DNA from: Thiopseudomonas acetoxidans
GTDB taxonomy: Bacteria > Pseudomonadota > Gammaproteobacteria > Pseudomonadales > Pseudomonadaceae
Length of the DNA: 64,000 bases
Assembly: GCF_030362935.1 (NCBI RefSeq)
Contig: NZ_JAUCDY010000008.1
Location: 1-64,000 of the forward strand
Reading direction: 5' to 3'
The notes beneath the pieces are model-generated. The model was not told the DNA's origin and made no database searches. It saw nothing but the letters and a program-made list of their open reading frames with translations. Shown piece by piece: positions 34,863 to 43,209 of this stretch; within the stretch, counting starts at the first letter, position 1, and each line of letters starts with the position of its first letter. Made by a program: the position numbers and the translations under genes.

Positions 34863-36230
34863 ATGGCTAAAGCTAAACGGATGTATGGTTGCACCGATTG
34901 TGGTGCAACCCAGCCAAAATGGGCAGGCCAGTGCCCAGACTGTGGAGCATGGAACACGCTCTTAGAAACGCTCATTGAAACCCCCAGTCCCAGTAAAAAC
35001 ACCCGTAGTGGCTGGACAGGTGAGCAAGTAACACTCAAAACTCTCGCGCAAGTCAGCGTTGAAGAAATCCCCCGATTTTCTACCCGTTCCCAAGAACTTG
35101 ATCGCGTACTCGGTGGTGGCTTGGTGGATGGTTCTGTCGTACTTATTGGTGGCGATCCCGGCATTGGTAAGTCCACTATCTTGCTGCAAACTCTCTGCAA
35201 TATCGCGGAGCATATCCCCGCACTCTATGTAACAGGCGAAGAGTCGCAGCAGCAGGTCGCCATGCGTGGTCGGCGTTTGGAGTTGCCTTTGGATAAGCTG
35301 AAGGTGATGACAGAAACCTGCATCGAAAGCATTCTTGCCGTGGCTAGCCGTGAACGTCCCAAGGTCATGGTGATTGACTCTATCCAAACTATTTTTACCG
35401 AGCAGCTAGCATCAGCACCCGGTGGTGTGGCGCAAGTGCGCGAAAGCGCGGCACTGTTGGTGCGTTATGCCAAACAAAACAATACGGCCATTTTTCTGGT
35501 CGGCCATGTTACCAAAGAAGGCTCATTGGCAGGCCCGCGGGTGCTGGAACACATGGTGGATACCGTGCTGTATTTTGAGGGCGAAGCGGATGGCCGTTTG
35601 CGTATGCTGCGCGCGGTTAAAAATCGCTTTGGTGCAGTTAACGAGTTGGGCGTTTTTGGTATGACCGATCGCGGCTTAAAAGAAGTCTCGAACCCCTCGG
35701 CTATCTTTCTTAACCGTGCGCAAACAGCAGTGCCCGGCAGTGTGGTGATGGCGACTTGGGAAGGCTCGCGACCTATGCTGGTAGAGGTGCAGGCGCTTGT
35801 TGATACCAGCCATTTAGCGAATCCAAGGCGCGTGACGCTGGGGTTGGATTATAACCGCCTCGCGATGCTGCTGGCAGTACTGCACCGTCATGGTGGTATT
35901 GCTAGCTATGATCAGGATGTTTTCTTGAACGTAGTAGGTGGCGTTAAGGTTTTGGAAACAGCCTCAGATTTGGCGTTAATGGCGGCCATCATCTCGAGTT
36001 TGCGTAATAAAGCTTTGCCGCATGATTTGTTAGTGTTTGGCGAAATTGGTCTGTCGGGCGAAATTCGACCCGTGCCTAGCGGCCAAGAGCGACTTAAAGA
36101 AGCCGCCAAGCATGGATTCAAGCGCGCCGTCATTCCCAAAGCAAATGCTTCTAAGCAGGCACCCCCAGGCATGGAAGTAGTAGCGGTCGAGCGACTAGAG
36201 CAAGCATTAGAAGCGTTTTTTGTGGACTGA
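34863..36230 (+). CDS. radA: DNA repair protein RadA (Sms)
   Basis: A 455-residue RecA-related helicase that drives branch migration in recombination. The order is an N-terminal C4 zinc finger (YGCTDCGATQPKWAGQCPDCGAWNT), a RecA-like core with Walker A GGDPGIGKSTILLQ (about residue 98), the RadA-specific KNRFGAVNELGVFGM (about 255), and a Lon-like C-terminal domain with LFGEIGLSGEIRPVP-type sequence. All hallmark motifs are intact. No LexA site is obvious upstream. Confidence 0.96.
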   Translation: MAKAKRMYGCTDCGATQPKWAGQCPDCGAWNTLLETLIETPSPSKNTRSGWTGEQVTLKTLAQVSVEEIPRFSTRSQELDRVLGGGLVDGSVVLIGGDPGIGKSTILLQTLCNIAEHIPALYVTGEESQQQVAMRGRRLELPLDKLKVMTETCIESILAVASRERPKVMVIDSIQTIFTEQLASAPGGVAQVRESAALLVRYAKQNNTAIFLVGHVTKEGSLAGPRVLEHMVDTVLYFEGEADGRLRMLRAVKNRFGAVNELGVFGMTDRGLKEVSNPSAIFLNRAQTAVPGSVVMATWEGSRPMLVEVQALVDTSHLANPRRVTLGLDYNRLAMLLAVLHRHGGIASYDQDVFLNVVGGVKVLETASDLALMAAIISSLRNKALPHDLLVFGEIGLSGEIRPVPSGQERLKEAAKHGFKRAVIPKANASKQAPPGMEVVAVERLEQALEAFFVD

Positions 36231-36259
36231 TGTTTTTGTTTGGTGGGGGTGCGCGGATG

Positions 36260-36964
36260 TTAATGCTCGCGCACGGCAAACTCAGCGAAGCTTGAGCCAA
36301 GGGTTTGCCACAGTTGCTCTAATTCAAGCGGCTGCTGATTTGCTGCTAGTTGTTGGTTGAGTAGATTACCGTTACGGGCGATTTGAATCACCCAGCGCCG
36401 AACACTCATAGCGGCCAGTTGTGCGGCGAGTAGTTTGAGTTGCTCTGGGTTGAGCAGGTCCCAATGCACCGTGGTGCGACACTCATAGTCCACGCCGCTG
36501 TCGAGTAACAGTCTTAAACTGTCCCAGTTGGCGGCATCGCTGCCGATTACCTGAGTGATGGAATCCACCGCACCTTGGGGCGCTTTTACATCAAAGCCGA
36601 TCCAGTCGCACCAAGGCAGTGCTTGCGCCAAAGCGCTGGGCTTAATGCCAGCGGTATGCAAGCCTATTTTGAAACCTAAATCTGCGACCTGTTGCATAGC
36701 TTGAGCTAAGTGCGGCTGTAAGGTGGCTTCACCACCGCTAAAAACTACGGCTTGCAGTAAGCCTTGGCGACGCTGCAGAAACTCCAATACCTCTGACCAA
36801 GCAATGTTGTCTGCGCCTGTGGGTGGGATCAAATCAGGATTGTGGCAGTAGTGACAACGCCATGCGCAGCCTTGGCAAAACAGCACGCAGGAAAGATGGT
36901 CGGGGTAGTCGATGGTGGTCAGGGGGACGAGCCCCCCAACACGGATTAAATCAGTGCGCGACAC
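36260..36964 (-). CDS. nrdG: Anaerobic ribonucleotide reductase activating protein (radical SAM)
   Basis: A 234-residue radical-SAM activase that places the glycyl radical on class III ribonucleotide reductase. The cluster motif is CAWRCHYCHN (C-x3-C-x2-C) near residue 30, and FSGGEATLQPHL is the usual SAM-binding segment. It is longer than E. coli NrdG (154) and belongs to the pyruvate-formate-lyase-activase-like form seen in Pseudomonas. It starts with GTG at 36964, two bases after the stop of the small glycyl-radical gene, so the two are tightly coupled. Confidence 0.92.
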   Translation of the reverse strand: MSRTDLIRVGGLVPLTTIDYPDHLSCVLFCQGCAWRCHYCHNPDLIPPTGADNIAWSEVLEFLQRRQGLLQAVVFSGGEATLQPHLAQAMQQVADLGFKIGLHTAGIKPSALAQALPWCDWIGFDVKAPQGAVDSITQVIGSDAANWDSLRLLLDSGVDYECRTTVHWDLLNPEQLKLLAAQLAAMSVRRWVIQIARNGNLLNQQLAANQQPLELEQLWQTLGSSFAEFAVREH

Positions 36965-36966
36965 GG

Positions 36967-37119
36967 TTAACGGCTGGCGCTTTCGGTAAAGTGCTGGCGC
37001 TCGCGGTGCTCAGACTGCTTGCCTTTGTTAAAAGCACTGACGGGGCGGTGATAGCCCATCACGCGGGTCCAGACCTCACAGCGTTGACGACGTTCTAGGG
37101 GGAGGGTTTGGTTTTGCAT
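36967..37119 (-). CDS. Separate glycyl-radical C-terminal piece of class III ribonucleotide reductase
   Basis: A 50-residue protein that matches the extreme C-terminus of NrdD. RCEVWTRVMGYHRPVSAF and NKGKQSEHRERQHF correspond to the segment in which the Gly of R-V-x-G-Y carries the radical (here Gly22). Cys14 would be the fourth zinc-domain Cys; the other three end the large protein (see 37333). An AGAGGAAA ribosome site precedes the ATG at 37119. A 213-bp non-coding gap separates it from the nrdD stop, so this is a real gene split, not a single frameshift. Short NrdD-like proteins of this sort exist in other Proteobacteria, as I recall. Confidence 0.8.
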   Translation of the reverse strand: MQNQTLPLERRQRCEVWTRVMGYHRPVSAFNKGKQSEHRERQHFTESASR

Positions 37120-37332
37120 GGGTATTTCCTCTTGGTTGGTTTTGTGTTTGTAGTGTTGGGATACGGATAGGTTGTGGGTTTTGGGGTTTGAGTACCGCAA
37201 ACGCGCAGCGAGTACATCCATCTAGGCTCTGCGTCGTCATTTATGGCGGCACAGGGTTTACATGACTTAGGCCTGAATTTGTAAAAAATCCGCATTGCGT
37301 TCACATTTTTGCTAATACTTGTGCCGCGGTGA

Positions 37333-39336
37333 TTAGCTAGCAGCCTCTTGAACCAGTTCTGCTTTTAACAGGGCATCACACTGCGGGCAGAATTCATGCT
37401 CGCCAGATAGATAGCCATGTTTTGGGCAAATCGAGAAGGTGGGTGTGATGGTGATGTAGGGCAGGCGGAAGCGGCTCAGTGCGGTATACACAAGGGTTTT
37501 ACAGGCTTTCACTGATGAGATGTGTTCGTTCATATACAGATGCAGCACTGTGCCGCCGGTGTATTTGCATTGCAGTTCATCCTGTAGCTCCAGTGCTTCA
37601 AAGGCGTCTGCGGTAAAGCCAACAGGTAACTGGGATGAGTTGGTGTAGTAGGGTGCATCCTGGCTGCCGGCTTGGAGAATATCTGGAAAACGGTTTTGAT
37701 CTTCTTTGGCAAAACGGTACGTGGTGCCCTCGGCAGGTGTGGCTTCGAGGTTGTATAGGTTGCCGGTTTGTTCTTGAAATTCCACTAGGCGTGCGCGGAC
37801 ATGATCGAGCAACCTGATGGCCTGTGCGCGTCCGGCTGGGGTGTGCATACCTTCTTGATCATTGGTGAGATTGCGCAGCATTTCATGCAGGCCATTCACG
37901 CCAACAGTGGAGAAGTGGTTACGTAACGTACCCAGATAGCGCTTGGTGTAGGGGTAGAGTCCGGCATCCATGTGTTGTTGAATCACTTTACGCTTGACTT
38001 CTAAGCTTTGCTTGGCCATGTCCAGTAGTTCATCCATGCGCTGGTAGAGTCCAGCCGAATCACCACGATACAAATAACCCAGTCGCGCACAGTTAATGGT
38101 CACTACGCCCAGAGAGCCGGTTTGTTCTGCCGAACCAAAGAGCCCACCGCCACGTTTGAGTAGCTCGCGCACATCTAGTTGTAAGCGGCAGCACATAGAG
38201 CGTACTTGGTTGGGCTCCATGTCGGAGTTAATAAAGTTTTGGAAATAGGGCAGGCCATAGCGTGCGGTCATGGCAAAGAGTCGGTCGGCGTTTTCGCTGT
38301 CCCACGGAAAGTCTTTGGTGATGTTGTAGGTGGGAATGGGGAAGGTGAATACACGCCCAAGCCCATCACCTGCTTGCATGACGTCGATATAGGCGCGGTT
38401 GATCAGCTCCATTTCCGTCTGTAAATCGCCGTAGCTGAAGGGCATTTCTTCGCCGCCAATGTAGGGGATTTGCTCACGCAGATCTTCAGGGCAAACCCAG
38501 TCAAAGGTCAGGTTGGTAAAGGGAGTTTGTGTACCCCAGCGCGAGGGCACGTTGAGGTTGTAGATAAATTCCTGCATGCTTTGCCGTACTTGCTTGTAGC
38601 TCAGGTTATCTTTGCGCACATAAGGTGCTAGGTAGGTATCAAAGGAACTAAAGGCCTGGGCTCCGGCCCACTCATTTTGCAGCGTACCCAGAAAGTTCAC
38701 CATCTGCCCCATGGCGCTACTGAGATGCTTGGGTGGGCCGGCCTCAACACGCCCAGGGATACCGTTAAACCCTTCGGTTAATAGGGTACGTAATGACCAG
38801 CCAGCGCAGTAGCCGGCGAGCATATCCAGATCATGAATGTGTAAGTCAGCATTGCGATGCGCGGTGCCAATTTCAGGACTGTAGACTTCGTTAAGCCAGT
38901 AGTTGGCGGTGACCTTGCCGGACACATTGAGAATCAGGCCGCCCAGAGAGTAGCCTTGATTAGCGTTGGCTTTAACGCGCCAGTCTTCTTGGTCTAGGTA
39001 TTCGTTCATGGAGGACGCCACTTCAACCAAATCTTGCTTGTCACGGCGCAGACGTTGATGTTTTTCGCGATAGACGATGTAAGCGCGGGCAGTGTGGTAG
39101 TAACCGGCCTGCATCAGTGTCATTTCTACGGCGTCTTGAATGCGTTCAATATCGAGTGTGCCTTGTTGGGGGAGCTGGTCGATGACGTGCTGACAGAGCG
39201 CGGCGGCTTCTTGAGTAGAAAATTCTTGCGTGGCCTGTGCGGCTGCGATAATGGCACGTTCGATTTTTTCAGCATTAAACGGATGCGCAGAACCGTCTCT
39301 TTTGCTGACTTTTAATATCATTTGAATGGCGTTCAT
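37333..39336 (-). CDS. nrdD: Anaerobic ribonucleoside-triphosphate reductase, large catalytic part (lacks glycyl tail)
   Basis: A 667-residue class III reductase that makes dNTPs without oxygen. The ATP-cone (MILKVSKRDGSAHPFNAEKIERAI) is at the N-terminus. The catalytic barrel holds LHIHDLDMLAGYCAGWSL, GPPKHLSSAMGQMVNFLGTLQNEWAGAQAFSSFDTYLAP and GSLGVVTINCARLGY. It ends shortly after CPKHGYLSGEHEFCPQC (Cys 637, 650, 653), exactly where a complete NrdD would continue into the fourth Cys and the glycyl-radical loop. That missing part is the separate gene at 36967. The start at 39336 (MNAIQMILKV) is chosen over an extension with no family match. An Anr-type promoter lies upstream. Confidence 0.92.
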   Translation of the reverse strand: MNAIQMILKVSKRDGSAHPFNAEKIERAIIAAAQATQEFSTQEAAALCQHVIDQLPQQGTLDIERIQDAVEMTLMQAGYYHTARAYIVYREKHQRLRRDKQDLVEVASSMNEYLDQEDWRVKANANQGYSLGGLILNVSGKVTANYWLNEVYSPEIGTAHRNADLHIHDLDMLAGYCAGWSLRTLLTEGFNGIPGRVEAGPPKHLSSAMGQMVNFLGTLQNEWAGAQAFSSFDTYLAPYVRKDNLSYKQVRQSMQEFIYNLNVPSRWGTQTPFTNLTFDWVCPEDLREQIPYIGGEEMPFSYGDLQTEMELINRAYIDVMQAGDGLGRVFTFPIPTYNITKDFPWDSENADRLFAMTARYGLPYFQNFINSDMEPNQVRSMCCRLQLDVRELLKRGGGLFGSAEQTGSLGVVTINCARLGYLYRGDSAGLYQRMDELLDMAKQSLEVKRKVIQQHMDAGLYPYTKRYLGTLRNHFSTVGVNGLHEMLRNLTNDQEGMHTPAGRAQAIRLLDHVRARLVEFQEQTGNLYNLEATPAEGTTYRFAKEDQNRFPDILQAGSQDAPYYTNSSQLPVGFTADAFEALELQDELQCKYTGGTVLHLYMNEHISSVKACKTLVYTALSRFRLPYITITPTFSICPKHGYLSGEHEFCPQCDALLKAELVQEAAS

Positions 39337-39394
39337 GAAGGGTCTCTGCACTGTATGTTGTGTTTTGTGCGCCTTGACGGCACAAGATGTGGTG

Positions 39395-39436
39395 ATAGTA
39401 GAGAGTTGTGCAGGAAAGTAAATTGATCCCAATCAA
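39395..39436 (-). promoter_or_regulatory. Class II Anr/FNR promoter of nrdD
   Basis: On the minus strand a perfect FNR/Anr box, TTGATTGGGATCAA (39423-39436), is followed by a -10-like TACTAT (39395-39400). Transcription would begin near 39388, which puts the box centre at -41.5, the classical activator position. This fits oxygen-limited expression of the nrdD genes. Confidence 0.8.
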
Positions 39437-39472
39437 GAAGCCTAAGCGCGAATTTAAAACGTAGATACTTTG

Positions 39473-39672
39473 TTGGAGCGCAACTTTTGCGTGATGGGGT
39501 TTATCGTGCATGCGGAGTTTTATGGTGAATGTTCATTCGCGCAAAAGTTGCGCTCCCACAGTAGAGCGGTCGCTGTGTTGCCGGTCTTTGGGTACAGCTT
39601 TTGTGGGAGCGCATCTTATGCGCGATTGTGAGTGTGGAATGTGGAATGCCCCCCTAAAGTTGTGCTCCCACA
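39473..39672. repeat. Cluster of four REP elements
   Basis: Hairpins with a CTT/AAG loop occur at 39478-39492 (GCGCAA/TTGCGT), 39539-39553 (inverted), 39609-39623 (GCGCAT/ATGCGC), with a degenerate inverted copy near 39655-39672. They alternate orientation as in BIMEs. They fill most of the gap between nrdD and the TonB receptor, together with the Anr promoter; no gene is seen there. Confidence 0.8.
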
Positions 39673-39738
39673 GACGAGTCAGTGGTTTGGCGGGCATAAA
39701 CGGCCGCGCGGGGATACCGCGCGGTGTTATGGCGAATG

Positions 39739-41922
39739 TTAGAAGGCGTAGGTGGCAGATAGCCAGAGACGACGACCTTCTTCGACGGTGCCTGTGGTAG
39801 AGCGGCCTGAGTGGGCGTAGGCAGTTGCGTGAGACTCAACAACTTTGCCTCGACTTACATACGAATATTTTTTTCCTTTAACAAAGTTTTTATCCAGCAA
39901 GTTGTAGATGCTGGCATTCAGGATAAGGGCGTCTGTTGCTTTATATGAGCCACCTAGGTGGAACAGATTGTAAGCTTTGGTTTTGTTTCCATAGATGCCA
40001 TAGATTGCTTGTTCATTGGCATCGAGATTGGCTGTTTTAGAGGTAAAGCGTGCACGCTTGCCGCGATACTCGTTTTTCAGCCACAGGCTCAGGCGGTCAG
40101 TGGTATCCCAATGCAGAGTGGCATTGGCCACATGCTTGGGAGTGTTGGTCAGAGGTGCGCCTTTGTCTTTGCCTTTCTTCTGTTCGCTATCGGTGTAGGT
40201 GTAGTTGCCTGAAACACTCCAGTTGTCAAGGAACTGCCAACGAGCGGCTAATTCGAACCCTTTGGTTACGGCCTCGCCAATATTGATGGATTGGCTGCAT
40301 TCATTGTTGGTGTTATATGGGCAGGAAATATTTGGACCTGACCCAATTTTGTCCTTGAATTTATTATGGAAGATGGTGGCATTGGCGTTGAAGCCTGCAA
40401 AGTTGTCGTAATAGGCGGCCAGTTCGGTACTGGTGCTTTTTTCCGGCTTAAGATCGGGGTTGCCGATGGTGATGGTTTTCCCTTGGCTGGTGGCACCGTT
40501 GATGCCGCTATGCAAGTCGTTGATGTCTGGTGTTTTATAACCCTGGCTCACGCCACCTTTGAATGTCCAGTTATCCGTGCTGTTCCAGACCAGATAGGCA
40601 CGAGGACTAAAGTGACTGCCAAAGGCTTGGTGACGATCCATTCGGCCACCCAAAGTCAGAGCAAAGTCTGGATGAAAACGCCATTCGTTCTCAGCAAATG
40701 CAGCAGCTGACTCTTGCTTGAACGTACTAGTAGCCACACTGTCTTTGAGTTGGGAGTCTCGATACTGTGCGCCGACTGTAGTAATGTGGTTTTCGAGCAG
40801 CGTGCTAACGAACTTAGTATCGATTACCAGTTCATCGCCCTTCAATTTCCGACTGTCGCCAGCAATTACATGAGGTAGGTGAGTAGTATTTGGTGATTGC
40901 CCAATGATGTCGCCAAAAATGGTCCGGCCTAGTGTTTCAGTCGTGTTGTATGTTACAGCGTTTTCTAACGTTCCGGCATTAAAACGGCCAGCATGACTTA
41001 AAGCATACTGAGTTCTTTCAAACTTCAATTCATCCGAGTAGCCTGACGCAACTATTGGGCCTGGAAGGCAATTATCATCTCTTCCATCTAATGTTCCTAG
41101 CTGGCAGTTGTCGTTGTCATAGCGCTGGCGCCCCTTCTCAAAATCCAGCGCAAAGTCGTGGTTGTCAGTCGGAGTAAAATCCAGACGGCCACCGATATTG
41201 AATTTCTGACCGGAAACGGGGGACATGCCGCGTGAGCTGACGCGGGTGCCGTCACTGTACTTGAGCTTGGACTCCTGCCGATCCCAGAAGCTACCGCGCA
41301 CATTCAGGCCAACTAACTCATCAACCACCGGACCGCTGGCATAAAAGCTGGTACCACCGGAATCACCAAAATCACGCTCTTCTTGCAAGGTGTAGTCGGC
41401 GGTAACGCTGCCGTGCCACTCAGCTGAAACTTTTTTAGTGATGATATTAATCACCCCGCCCATGGCGTCGGAGCCGTACAGGGTGGACATCGGGCCGCGG
41501 ATCACCTCAATGCGCTCAATAGCCGACATGGGCGGCATAAAGCTGGTAGAGGTTTCGTTAAAACCGTTAGGGGTGACGTCACCTGCTGGGTTTTGCCGAC
41601 GGCCATCAATCAAAATCAAGGTGTATTCGCTGGGCATGCCACGAATACTGATATTCAGCCCACCGGTTTTCCCCGTGCCTTGCTTAATATCAATACCTTC
41701 AACGTCATCTAAAGCTTGGGCTAGGTTGCTGTAGCGTTTTCTCTGTAGATCTTCGTTGCTAATCACTGAAATGCTGGCAGGTGCATCAGTGATTTTTTGC
41801 TCATAACCTGCGGCCGTGCTGACTACGGTGGTTTTGTCGAGTTGTAAGTTATCAGCGGCCTGAAGAGAAGTGGCAGTGCAGAGCAGTATTGCCGCATAAA
41901 GCGGATGGAATTTTGCGGTCAT
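39739..41922 (-). CDS. TonB-dependent receptor, ferric catecholate/CirA-like
   Basis: A 727-residue outer-membrane receptor. A signal peptide ends at LQA (about residue 22). A TonB-box-like start is followed by the plug domain (DAPASISVISNEDLQR, SIRGMPSEYTLILIDGRRQ, IERIEVIRGPMSTLYGSDAMGGVINIITKK) and a 22-strand barrel with GYKTPDINDL, NPDLKPEKSTSTE and a terminal Phe (LSATYAF). The plug resembles CirA/FepA-type catecholate receptors, so iron uptake is likely, in line with the Fur box upstream. The exact ligand is not known. Two Cys pairs in surface loops may form disulfides. Confidence 0.9.
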   Translation of the reverse strand: MTAKFHPLYAAILLCTATSLQAADNLQLDKTTVVSTAAGYEQKITDAPASISVISNEDLQRKRYSNLAQALDDVEGIDIKQGTGKTGGLNISIRGMPSEYTLILIDGRRQNPAGDVTPNGFNETSTSFMPPMSAIERIEVIRGPMSTLYGSDAMGGVINIITKKVSAEWHGSVTADYTLQEERDFGDSGGTSFYASGPVVDELVGLNVRGSFWDRQESKLKYSDGTRVSSRGMSPVSGQKFNIGGRLDFTPTDNHDFALDFEKGRQRYDNDNCQLGTLDGRDDNCLPGPIVASGYSDELKFERTQYALSHAGRFNAGTLENAVTYNTTETLGRTIFGDIIGQSPNTTHLPHVIAGDSRKLKGDELVIDTKFVSTLLENHITTVGAQYRDSQLKDSVATSTFKQESAAAFAENEWRFHPDFALTLGGRMDRHQAFGSHFSPRAYLVWNSTDNWTFKGGVSQGYKTPDINDLHSGINGATSQGKTITIGNPDLKPEKSTSTELAAYYDNFAGFNANATIFHNKFKDKIGSGPNISCPYNTNNECSQSINIGEAVTKGFELAARWQFLDNWSVSGNYTYTDSEQKKGKDKGAPLTNTPKHVANATLHWDTTDRLSLWLKNEYRGKRARFTSKTANLDANEQAIYGIYGNKTKAYNLFHLGGSYKATDALILNASIYNLLDKNFVKGKKYSYVSRGKVVESHATAYAHSGRSTTGTVEEGRRLWLSATYAF

Positions 41923-41998
41923 TGCAAGTCCCTATTAGTGGTGGATTGTTGTTTGAGTGTTAACAGGTGACGCAGATTAAATGAATCTAAATGTTAAT

Positions 41999-42017
41999 GC
42001 AAGTCATTATCATTTAG
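41999..42017 (-). promoter_or_regulatory. Fur box of the TonB receptor gene
   Basis: Read on the minus strand, CTAAATGATAATGACTTGC matches 12 of 19 positions of the Fur consensus, including the uninterrupted AATGATAAT core. It lies 77-95 bp upstream of the receptor start, where it would cover the promoter. Confidence 0.65.
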
Positions 42018-42157
42018 ATTGATATTGTTCTGTGCCGGATCTGTGCAGGTGAGTTTAAGAGACTAGAAAGCTACAGCTATGAAGCTGTAATTTATTCAGG
42101 ACACTGTTGCCATAAAGCAGTACAATTCAGTCCTTTTAGAATCCTAGGAGTTCTCTG

Positions 42158-42772
42158 GTGGCTGTCGTTTTTGTTGCCGCATCCAAACTACCCACACCTT
42201 TTGCTGAATTCACCATGCATGGTTTTTTAGATGAAGAAACCGGTAAAGAGCATATTGCATTGACGCTAGGTGAAATTGCCGATGGCGAGCCGGTACTCGC
42301 ACGTCTGCATTCTGAGTGTTTGACGGGCGATGCTTTATTTAGCCAGCGCTGTGACTGCGGTGCTCAGTTACATGCGGCGTTGCAAGCAATTGCTGCAGAA
42401 GGGCGGGGTGTACTGCTGTATTTGCGCCAAGAAGGTCGCGGCATAGGTCTGTTAAATAAAATCCGTGCGTATCAGTTGCAAGATGGTGGTGCGGATACCG
42501 TGGAGGCCAACGAATTGTTGGGCTTTGCAGCAGACTTACGTGATTACTCTATTTGTAAGCCGATGCTGGATTATCTGGGTGTTAAATCACTCAAGCTGAT
42601 GACCAATAATCCGCGTAAAGTTTCAGCCATGAAGGGGTTTGGTGTGCTGATCAGTGAGCGCAAGCCTTTACAGGTAGGCGAAAATCCGTATAACGCACTG
42701 TATTTGGCGACCAAAGCTGACAAGCTAGGGCATTTGCTCGGTCGACAACATCAAGATGAGCATCACGACTAA
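42158..42772 (+). CDS. ribA: GTP cyclohydrolase II
   Basis: A 204-residue zinc enzyme that starts riboflavin synthesis by opening GTP. Zinc ligands Cys54, Cys65 and Cys67 are in HSECLTGDALFSQRCDCG, and the catalytic Arg/Tyr region is YLRQEGRGIGLLNKIRAYQLQ. It is the stand-alone monofunctional form. GTG at 42158 follows TAGGAG. In the upstream gap a perfect hairpin TACAGCT/AGCTGTA (42072-42089) is present. It begins a run ribA, membrane protein, btuF-like, aminotransferase, sfsA. Confidence 0.95.
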   Translation: MAVVFVAASKLPTPFAEFTMHGFLDEETGKEHIALTLGEIADGEPVLARLHSECLTGDALFSQRCDCGAQLHAALQAIAAEGRGVLLYLRQEGRGIGLLNKIRAYQLQDGGADTVEANELLGFAADLRDYSICKPMLDYLGVKSLKLMTNNPRKVSAMKGFGVLISERKPLQVGENPYNALYLATKADKLGHLLGRQHQDEHHD

Positions 42773-42774
42773 TC

Positions 42775-43209
42775 ATGCTGGCAATTCTACAACGACGTTT
42801 GGCATGGCAGTGGTGGCGACCTTTGCTGGTGTTATTGGCACTTTTCTTTGCTGCAGGCCAAGTTAAGTTTTCAACCGTTTTACAGCAAGAACCTTGGGGA
42901 TTGCTGTTTTTTGTGCTCAGTTTGCTAACCATTTTTGCTAGCCGCAAATGTTTCCATCAATTTAAACAAAGCCTGATTTGCCTTGGCAAAGAGCCGCAAC
43001 GGTTGCAGGAAATAGGCCTGTGGCAGGATTATTTTCTTGTACGGCAAAGAGCGCTTTGGTTTGCCAGCTTGCCGGCTTACTGCGCCACTTTAGGTGCAAC
43101 ACTGGGGTTAGAATCCATCGCAAAAGCACTCCTGCTACTCTGTAGCTTGCTATTGTTTTGGCTTTATCGCACTCCGAGACAAGTATGGTACGTACACTCT
43201 GCAGTCTGA
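42775..43209 (+). CDS. Conserved hypothetical membrane protein
   Basis: A 144-residue protein with about four hydrophobic segments (residues 14-28, 42-55, 93-110, 115-130) and a basic central loop (SRKCFHQFKQSLICLGKEPQR). No family is recognised. It lies two bases after ribA and overlaps the next gene by 25 bp, so it belongs to that operon. Confidence 0.7.
   Translation: MLAILQRRLAWQWWRPLLVLLALFFAAGQVKFSTVLQQEPWGLLFFVLSLLTIFASRKCFHQFKQSLICLGKEPQRLQEIGLWQDYFLVRQRALWFASLPAYCATLGATLGLESIAKALLLLCSLLLFWLYRTPRQVWYVHSAV

Noticed and set aside
37095..37304. 69-residue frame in the nrdD intergenic gap
   Set aside because: Low-complexity Thr/Pro/Lys sequence with no ribosome site; it overlaps the small radical gene in another frame.
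36967..39336. Split nrdD explained as a single frameshift or sequencing error
   Set aside because: The parts are separated by 213 bp of non-coding DNA, the small gene has its own ribosome site, and each piece ends cleanly.
42072..42089. FMN riboswitch upstream of ribA
   Set aside because: Only a simple 7-bp hairpin is present; the conserved RFN multi-helix pattern is not.
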